This document shows, piece by piece, positions 58,540 through 64,000 of a stretch of 64,000 nucleotides of DNA (positions within the stretch are counted from its first letter, which is position 1; the number at the start of each line of letters is the position of its first letter). A model generated the notes under the pieces. It was not told the origin of the DNA, searched no databases, and was given only the letters and a program-made list of their open reading frames with translations. This stretch comes from Symsagittifera roscoffensis (taxonomy: Eukaryota > Xenacoelomorpha > Acoela > Convolutidae): assembly GCF_963678635.1 (NCBI RefSeq), contig NC_087067.1, positions 60,810,594 through 60,874,593 of the forward strand, written 5' to 3'. Made by a program: the position numbers and the translations under genes.

Positions 58540-59250
58540 ACCAAAATATACGTTTTTATCGTTTTCTTTTTGGTATATTGTAGTGTATACAACCGGAAGT
58601 CTATTAAATTTGGATAAGCGATCAAAAGATATTCTGACAAATCTGGATTTTGTATTTGTATCAAACTCAAAACAGTAATCAAATTGATGTTCCTTATCTC
58701 CAATTATTGTTTCGTAGGCTCTTCCGTTGTTTTGTTTTTTACTGATCGACCACTCAATGTGCGTTAACTCTTCTAAATAAAAACATTGTTGATAAATCTG
58801 GCAGTACTATTCTTTTTTGTAATCTTCTCTCCATCTTTTTATCAAAATTATTGAAATTTCTGTGTTTCTATACAAGTTAAAACTAATACAATCCTCATCA
58901 ACGTCATCTGTCCACCACTCTTGTAATTTTTTGTAGTAGTTCAATTTTAAAATTTGATAAATGTTCAATTCAGACATTGAAAACGTTTTTGATGGAAACA
59001 TTTTTCTTACTGAAATATACAAAGAAACTTAAAAAACTCGAATTGTTTTATCATTTTTAAAGTCTTTTGTAAAATCGTCGAGCTTTGTAGGATTTTTGGA
59101 ACCAAAAAAATCTCCCAATTCTTGTTTGATTTTTTGAGAACTCAATATAATTGGGACTAGTGTCTTTTCTTGAGTACATTTTTGAAGAACAGACTGATCA
59201 GATGAAGAGAAATGAGAAAAATGACTTTGAGATGAAATGAAAATGGAAGT
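58540..59250 (-). pseudogene. Unrecognised gene with two in-frame stops
   Basis: One reading frame keeps a protein-like composition for about 235 codons, interrupted only by a TAA near 59034 and a TAG at 58807-58809. Between them lies an open 71-codon stretch (58807-59022) rich in Trp, Asp and Lys. After the TAG about 85 codons with Phe/Asp/Arg-rich content follow. No start codon is evident. The overlapping 58449-58703 ORF is in another frame and is probably a shadow. No family is recognised. Confidence 0.45.
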
Positions 59251-59356
59251 AAGAAGTATGACTCATCATGATTTCCATATATGGATATAAAAACAAAAAA
59301 TGGGATGTTTTGTATGAAATTTACATATACCGAAATCACGTAGGCGTTACTTCTCC

Positions 59357-59365
59357 TATATAAAT
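59357..59365 (+). promoter_or_regulatory. TATA box of the 59396 ORF
   Basis: TATATAAAT lies 30 bp before the ATG, the spacing of a core promoter with a very short leader. Confidence 0.6.
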
Positions 59366-59395
59366 CCAGAACTCTCAGCAAAATCAATCTTTCCA

Positions 59396-59608
59396 ATGGC
59401 TGCCGCTATGTGTCAAGCTCTTCCCAGCTTTTATTCAGATTATTGTAAAAAATCGCTATTTATATCCGTTTGCAGTGATTTTCACGAAAAATACATAGTA
59501 ACACATGATTATTGTGTCTCTACCCACAACTCTTTCTGTTCTTTGGAAAATTGTAAGTTCCATCTGGTTTTAATAGGAAAATCTCTTAGCAAATTCTTCA
59601 GAGATTAG
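59396..59608 (+). CDS. 70-codon Cys/Ser/His-containing ORF, unknown
   Basis: It begins M-A-A-A-M-C-Q-A-L-P after a TATA box. It has six Cys and alternating hydrophobic strands, and no recognised domain. A donor-like TTGTAAGT occurs at 59551-59558, so it may be only a first exon. A protein-like + frame follows (59602-59991) with one internal TAG at 59803-59805, but the splice phases I can see do not match. Confidence 0.45.
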   Translation: MAAAMCQALPSFYSDYCKKSLFISVCSDFHEKYIVTHDYCVSTHNSFCSLENCKFHLVLIGKSLSKFFRD

Positions 59609-59991
59609 ATAAATATGTATACATATATCAAGAAATTGACTGTTTCTACACTGTGTTCAAACACAGATTCTATTCAAGTATTGTTACGTCAAGCGTAGAA
59701 ATGTTCAATCAGCTTAGATTAGCTTTTCAACATAACTTACGATGGAAAGGAGCCGAAAAGATGCCTAGTATTGCAAAGAAACGGCTAATTCGGAATCAAT
59801 TCTAGAGACATTTTTTATGTTCCAACCAGAAACTGGTTTCCACACAAACTCTTGGTTCAGCGTTTCTGCATAGAATTCGAAAATTTCAAAACTCAAAATA
59901 TGAATCTGATTTGTTCAAAATTATTGATTGCTTTATTGATTGTCATGGTTCTGTAAATAGTGAGCGTGTCAATTTTGCTATTAATTTTTGA
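59602..59991 (+). pseudogene. Protein-like frame with a single TAG
   Basis: About 130 codons of Arg/Lys/Phe/His-rich, helix-prone composition (F-N-Q-L-R-L-A-F-Q) are broken once by the TAG. It probably belongs with the preceding ORF as part of the decayed element. 59992-60821 shows only AT-rich by-product ORFs. Confidence 0.4.
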
Positions 59992-60821
59992 TTATATCTT
60001 CATACAAATCTAGTCAAGGTTAATTAAATTTCAATTCAACTGCTTTTCAACGAATAAATGTATGTTACTTTTTCACAAGATGCAAAAAAAATCAATCAGT
60101 TTATAACAAAAATGCGTATTTTAAAGAAAGTTTGTCGCAGAACGCAACTTTTTCATATTTTAAAAAATATGTACATTTGCAAAACCTAACACCTTTTTTT
60201 ATTGTTTAGAAACTATCAGTATTAATGACTTTGAATGCTTTTCTTTCTCTTAATTCACTGTTTCTCTGATGAATTTTATTTAGATACGTGCAAAAGTAGA
60301 TTTGTTTTTTGATCAAACTTAAAACAAAGAAATTCTTAAACATTAATTTTTACCATTCCAAGAAAATCTTGTTACGGTTTTCTTTAAAATGCACAAAAAA
60401 TCCAATGAAAGTTTTCTTAACTTGCGAGATTTTCTTTGATTTTTTTAAACAAGTATGCAAAAAATTTTGTGAAATTTTCTGCATGGTGCAAAAGTATTTT
60501 AAAGTTTTTAACATGTATGCAAAAATTGTAGTGATTTCTTATCTTGTGTGCGAAAATGTTGTGTAGTTTTTCACAAATATCGGAATTGATTCAATTTTTT
60601 TATCATCTTATGATCAAAAAAATTTATGAAAATATTTACTAATTGTAAAATTAGTTTGATTTTTGAAAATAAATTTTACAAATTTTGAAATAAAACTTTG
60701 CCTATGCAATTTTTTAAACAAATTTTTCAATGATCTTATTTCTTTGTTCCTATCTCTTCAACCAAAAATTACTAGATGTAAAAACATTAAATTGCAAAAC
60801 ACAAGATAATAACCAATTTAT

Positions 60822-61313
60822 TTACAAATCAAAGAGCTGTCGAGCAGCTGAAGAAATTTGCAAGTTCTCAATGGAGCGCAAAGCTGGTCTTGCCTCCATC
60901 ACTGGTGGTTCGCTGACTGGAGTTCTTGAATCAGAGAACCCCTCATCCTCTTCGATGGTAATTGGGTTGTCCACAGATCCCTCTTGCCAAGGAAAGAGGA
61001 GATCTTTGACTGGTTGAACCACAAACCTTGAGTGAGGAATCTCGGGGTAGTTCATTCCCACATGATCAGACAGTTCCTTCATCAATTGCATGGTTCCAAT
61101 GTGGTTCTCTGTGATGGGATCTTGCATCATTTGATGCTCGCTGAAATCCTTTCGCATCACTTCCACCAGGTGCCAGACTTGGATTGGGATGTCCATTCGA
61201 GCCTGAAAAACTCCAGGGACAGTTTCTCGCACTTGGATTTGTACTAGATCAGGTGAAAATTCTACAGAGTACATAAGGTTGCTGTTTTGCACTGAGAAGA
61301 TCAATTTGAGCAA
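60822..61313 (-). CDS. Intact 163-codon gene of unknown function
   Basis: The frame is intact and clearly GC-richer than its neighbours. The N-terminal two thirds look like a globular fold (E-F-S-P-D-L-V-Q-I-Q-V-R-E). The C-terminal third is acidic and Ser/Pro-rich, with I-T-I-E-E-D-E-G-F-S-D-S, resembling a SUMO-interaction motif with casein-kinase-2 sites. The last residues R-Q-L-F-D-L match the R-x-L-F cyclin-docking pattern. The core promoter is a TATA box (TATAAAT on minus, 61348-61354) about 35 bp upstream, preceded by a 52 bp repeat and CCAAT boxes. It may be an element gene or a co-opted one. The motif roles are inferred. Confidence 0.7.
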   Translation of the reverse strand: MLKLIFSVQNSNLMYSVEFSPDLVQIQVRETVPGVFQARMDIPIQVWHLVEVMRKDFSEHQMMQDPITENHIGTMQLMKELSDHVGMNYPEIPHSRFVVQPVKDLLFPWQEGSVDNPITIEEDEGFSDSRTPVSEPPVMEARPALRSIENLQISSAARQLFDL

Positions 61314-61347
61314 TAAGTTGAGTTAACGATACAGAGTAAAAACAAGA

Positions 61348-61676
61348 TTTATATTTAAGAGGGAGGAAGTTGACGGTGGTTAAGTTGAAATTAATGTAGT
61401 TAGAGCTGAGAGAGGAGGTAGTTGACGGTAGTTAAGTTGAAATTAAAATGATTTTTAGTTAAGAGAGAGGGGTACCTTCGACTGGAATGTGTGGGTTTAA
61501 CAAATCAGAATGAATTTTCTTTATTTGGATTGTAGTCGTGTCCAATCATATTTTAGTTTCCTTTTTTAAGGAATTCTTATAGAAAACTAGTGTCCAATTG
61601 GAAACAAACTCCATTTTACGTATTGTCATTTCCAATCACCAAAAAGTTCATTTTTGTTCACGTTGTCGTATCCAAT
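61348..61676 (-). promoter_or_regulatory. TATA box, 52 bp repeat and CCAAT boxes upstream of the 163-codon gene
   Basis: AGTTGACGGTRGTTAAGTTG occurs twice 52 bp apart (61368 and 61420). CCAAT lies at 61542, 61594, 61632 and 61672 on the + strand. Arranged upstream of a minus-strand TATA box, they look like an enhancer-promoter block. Confidence 0.55.
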
Positions 61677-61857
61677 CAGACAAAAATTTGCCTTTTAAGG
61701 ACTTAGTCTTCCAAATAAGTAAAAATATACACAAAAGCAATCGCAAAAATAAATGACCAAAAGTTGTTTGCTGTAAAAATAAGAAATATTGCCGATATAA
61801 ATAACAATAGAAGAAAAATTAATAAAAGTAGCATCTCTGCAAGTCTTCTCATCAAGT

Positions 61858-62103
61858 TTAAAGATTTTTTTGTATATAATTGATGAGAAATTGCTGATTT
61901 TTGAGCAGATAACCAAGTTCTTTGATTTTGATGTAGATTTGAGACGATAACTCAAAGTTGATGAATTTTTCAAAGCAAATCTCTGGAAATCTGATACCAA
62001 ACCTGATCATGCAAGATTTTGAACTTTGAAAGTCTTTAAAAGAATGGAGGAATAAAGAACTTTGCTGGGGAGTTTTAACAAATAAAAAGAGTCTTTGAAA
62101 CAT
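61858..62103 (-). CDS. 81-codon ORF, weakly supported
   Basis: This AT-rich frame has Phe/Lys/Ile-rich content and no recognised domain. It starts just after the polyadenylation-like AATAAA (minus, 62118-62123) of the next gene upstream. It may be a by-product. Confidence 0.25.
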   Translation of the reverse strand: MFQRLFLFVKTPQQSSLFLHSFKDFQSSKSCMIRFGIRFPEICFEKFINFELSSQIYIKIKELGYLLKNQQFLINYIQKNL

Positions 62104-62174
62104 TATCGTACGACTTTTTTATTAACTTCAAATTTTCTTAAATAAATAAAATTTCTTTTCTAGTCATGTGTAAC

Positions 62175-62417
62175 TCAAGCAGTAAGTTTATAGCTTTGAT
62201 CCGCATTATGTGGATCAAAAAAAAACTCTTTGATTGAGTAAATTTCCCTAAAGAGACCTTTACTTAGTCGAAGAACTCTATTTTGGACAACATAAACGTC
62301 CAAAAAATTGTGAAAAAAGTAAGAATCTACATCTATTTCATCAATAAGGAAATCACACGGAATATTTTTTTTCTTGTAGAGTAATTCAAGGAAGTTCAAA
62401 TGCTTTTTAATTGACAT
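62175..62417 (-). CDS. 80-codon ORF divergent from the polymerase gene, unknown
   Basis: The frame is intact, with acidic (I-D-E-I-D-V-D) and aromatic content, and ends TAA. An AATAAA on the minus strand lies ~55 bp downstream. Its start is ~55 bp from a minus-strand CCAAT (62473-62477) and it shares the heat-shock/CRE block with the polymerase gene on the other side. No family is recognised. Confidence 0.5.
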   Translation of the reverse strand: MSIKKHLNFLELLYKKKNIPCDFLIDEIDVDSYFFHNFLDVYVVQNRVLRLSKGLFREIYSIKEFFFDPHNADQSYKLTA

Positions 62418-62493
62418 TCTTCAAAAATGAATATTTTTGATCCAAAGTTATGTCTAGAAACTTCTTAGTTCTGATTGGTTGAAAATTTTTCTA

Positions 62494-62511
62494 GAAAATT
62501 CTAGAACTTTC
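62494..62511. promoter_or_regulatory. Heat-shock element, four alternating units
   Basis: GAAAATTCTAGAACTTTC contains GAA-nn-TTC-nn-GAA-nn-TTC with exact 5 bp steps, the heat-shock-factor binding pattern. It lies just upstream of the CRE array and between divergent genes. Confidence 0.75.
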
Positions 62512-62516
62512 GAAGG

Positions 62517-62690
62517 AATGACGTCATTACCATGAAAGGAAAATTGCGTGGGTGGTGACGTCACTTCTATTTCTAGAGTGACGTCATTATCATAAAAGGA
62601 ACATTGCGTAGGCGGTGACGTCACTTCTATTCAAAGAATGACGTCATTACTTTAAGAGGATAATTGCGTAGGCATCACTGTTAGTATAAA
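62517..62690. promoter_or_regulatory. 60 bp tandem repeat with five TGACGTCA (CRE/ATF) palindromes
   Basis: TGACGTCA occurs at 62519, 62556, 62579, 62616 and 62639; the two alternating sets each step by exactly 60 bp. A sixth site is lost in the last partial unit. TGACGTCA binds CREB/ATF bZIP factors. A TATAAAAA follows at 62693. Confidence 0.85.
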
Positions 62691-62692
62691 AA

Positions 62693-62866
62693 CGCTTATT
62701 TTATTGCGTTAAATCATTCATTTTGTTAGCCAATCAGAAACAGTCAATTGAATTTTACATCAAATTTTTCATTTCGTTACTTCACGAAAAGTAAGTATTT
62801 TCAATCAATTGGTACTTTAAGTTTTTAATTTTGGAATATTTCTAAAGTCCCAATTATTTTTAGATA
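62693..62866 (+). promoter_or_regulatory. TATA box and intron-containing leader of the polymerase gene
   Basis: TATAAAAAC starts at 62693. A CCAAT occurs at 62740. A donor AAAA|GTAAGT (62790-62795) and acceptor ATTTTTAG (62864) would remove ~70 bp just before ATG 62867. Confidence 0.55.
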
Positions 62867-64000
62867 ATGCCTGCCCTTAACCGAAACGAGAAATTGAAGT
62901 GGGAGGACTGTGCGCAGGAATACAGGAGAGCTGATGCTGCCATACATCGAAATAGATGTGAAAAACAAAAGGAACATAAGTGTCCAAACTCATTTTTATA
63001 CAAAGAGCAAAGAGGAGATGGGTTATCATGTTGCGAAGAAGCATGCTCAACCAAGTTCAAAGCAGTCGGCAGTTTGTCCTTCTTGTGAACAAAAGTTCCC
63101 AAGTTACTACTCTCTCCAACAACATCGGAGAAAGGAACATGGAGCAAAACAACAGAAACCCAGTGATACTGTAGCGGACTTGAACAAGATTGTGGAGGAA
63201 GAAGGGGAAAATCGTGAAAAAAAGGAGGAACTTAGTGCCTGTCAACATTTCTGGTGGATACGGAGATGGAAAATGGGAGACATAGGGTATTTAATTTCGA
63301 AATGTCCAAGTTAGATGCTAAAATAATTAACGAGAAACTTGAAGAAGTCTTCAACAAGCTCGATTCTTCCGCTAAAATCAACATTACTCTGGGTTTTGTT
63401 CTTCGAAACATTGAGACTGGTGAATAATGATATTTCTACGCCCATGAAAACAATTCTTTATTTGAAAAATCTCATTTGCTTTGTACTAAAGCAGACTTGA
63501 TAACAATACAAGAAAAAGTGGAAAATTTTGATATTGTGGAGCAATGTACCCAAGAACGCCAGAACACAAAATGGAGATTCAAGTTGATTACTAACGTTAC
63601 AATTTTTGCTGCTTTGCTGAAAAACATCCCAATGGGATGTCCGGACTCTGTCTTACCCGAACCTCTACTGAAAAACCATTCTGTTAACTGTCTTTTATCT
63701 AACAAAGACAAGGAACCTTACAAAGATCATTTGTGTCTTTTCCGCGCAATGGCAATGTACATGAACGGACACAAAGATCTCGACTCTCATACTTCCAGAT
63801 ACTTTACAAATTTTATTTCAAAATCTGGTTATGATCCTAAAAACTTTCGTGGAGTTTCTGTAGAAAATTTACCTGTTGTCGAGGAAATTGTGCAAAGAAA
63901 CTTTTTTTTATACGATTCCGATATCCAAGAAGGAGAATATGTAGGAGAACTAGCTCGAAGAAGTATCGGAAGATTCGACAAAACAGTTAAGCTACTGAGA
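62867..64000 (+). pseudogene. Family B DNA polymerase, N-terminal half, frameshifted, runs off the window
   Basis: It starts M-P-A-L-N-R-N-E-K. A zinc-binding N-terminus in one frame shifts near 62990-63000. A second C2H2 unit follows (C-P-S-C-x12-H-x4-H, near 63080-63150) with a Glu-rich linker. A shift near 63250 returns to the first frame, tandem stops TAA-TGA sit at 63425-63430, and about 189 codons are then open to the window end, covering the pre-exonuclease region. Order and sequence match the polymerase family whose C-terminal part is at 3-1868. The frame breaks make activity unlikely unless they are sequence errors. Confidence 0.75.

Noticed and set aside
1-64000. CRISPR arrays, bacterial operons or riboswitches
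   Set aside because: There are no regularly spaced repeat-spacer units or prokaryotic signals; the tandem repeats present are contiguous minisatellites or promoter arrays.

Overview
The window is AT-rich, intron-rich nuclear DNA of an invertebrate animal; nothing in it fixes the phylum. The evidence for this is a multi-exon C2H2 zinc-finger gene with phase-consistent splice sites, a long terminal repeat (LTR) retroelement with an env-like region, family B DNA polymerase relics of the selfish-element (Polinton/Maverick-like) class, and dense short inverted-repeat elements.

Layout. 1-1868 is the decayed C-terminal part of a family B polymerase. 1869-8875 is repeat-rich DNA: minisatellites, a diverged pair of long inverted repeats and copies of a 0.53 kb hairpin-ended repeat. 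8876-54185 is one inferred host gene on the + strand, with exons at 8876-9169, 39444-39744, 49085-49762, 51523-51877 and 53528-53783. It encodes a glutamine/histidine-rich nuclear-type protein with two C2H2 fingers. Its 30 kb intron 1 holds nested hAT-, mariner- and Mutator-type non-autonomous elements and a ~4.6 kb tandem duplication that copied exon 2. One exon copy is split by an 18.76 kb LTR retroelement (16185-34948, coding on the minus strand) with a 4 bp target duplication; the other copy is the matching empty site.

After the normal TGA stop of the zinc-finger gene, the same frame stays open for 133 more codons with coding-like composition. This makes it a stop-codon readthrough candidate.

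The right end (57.4-64.0 kb) looks like a decaying multi-gene DNA element. It has short genes on both strands, several with their own TATA box and CCAAT arrays, in-frame stops scattered through otherwise readable frames, and the N-terminal half of another family B polymerase. Upstream of that polymerase is a compact control region with a four-unit heat-shock element, five TGACGTCA palindromes on an exact 60 bp period, and a TATA box. One 163-codon gene (60822-61313) is fully intact among decayed neighbours.

The LTR element carries gag, protease, reverse transcriptase/RNase H, integrase with a GPY motif, small membrane ORFs, an env-like ORF and a further ORF after env. Many frames are broken.
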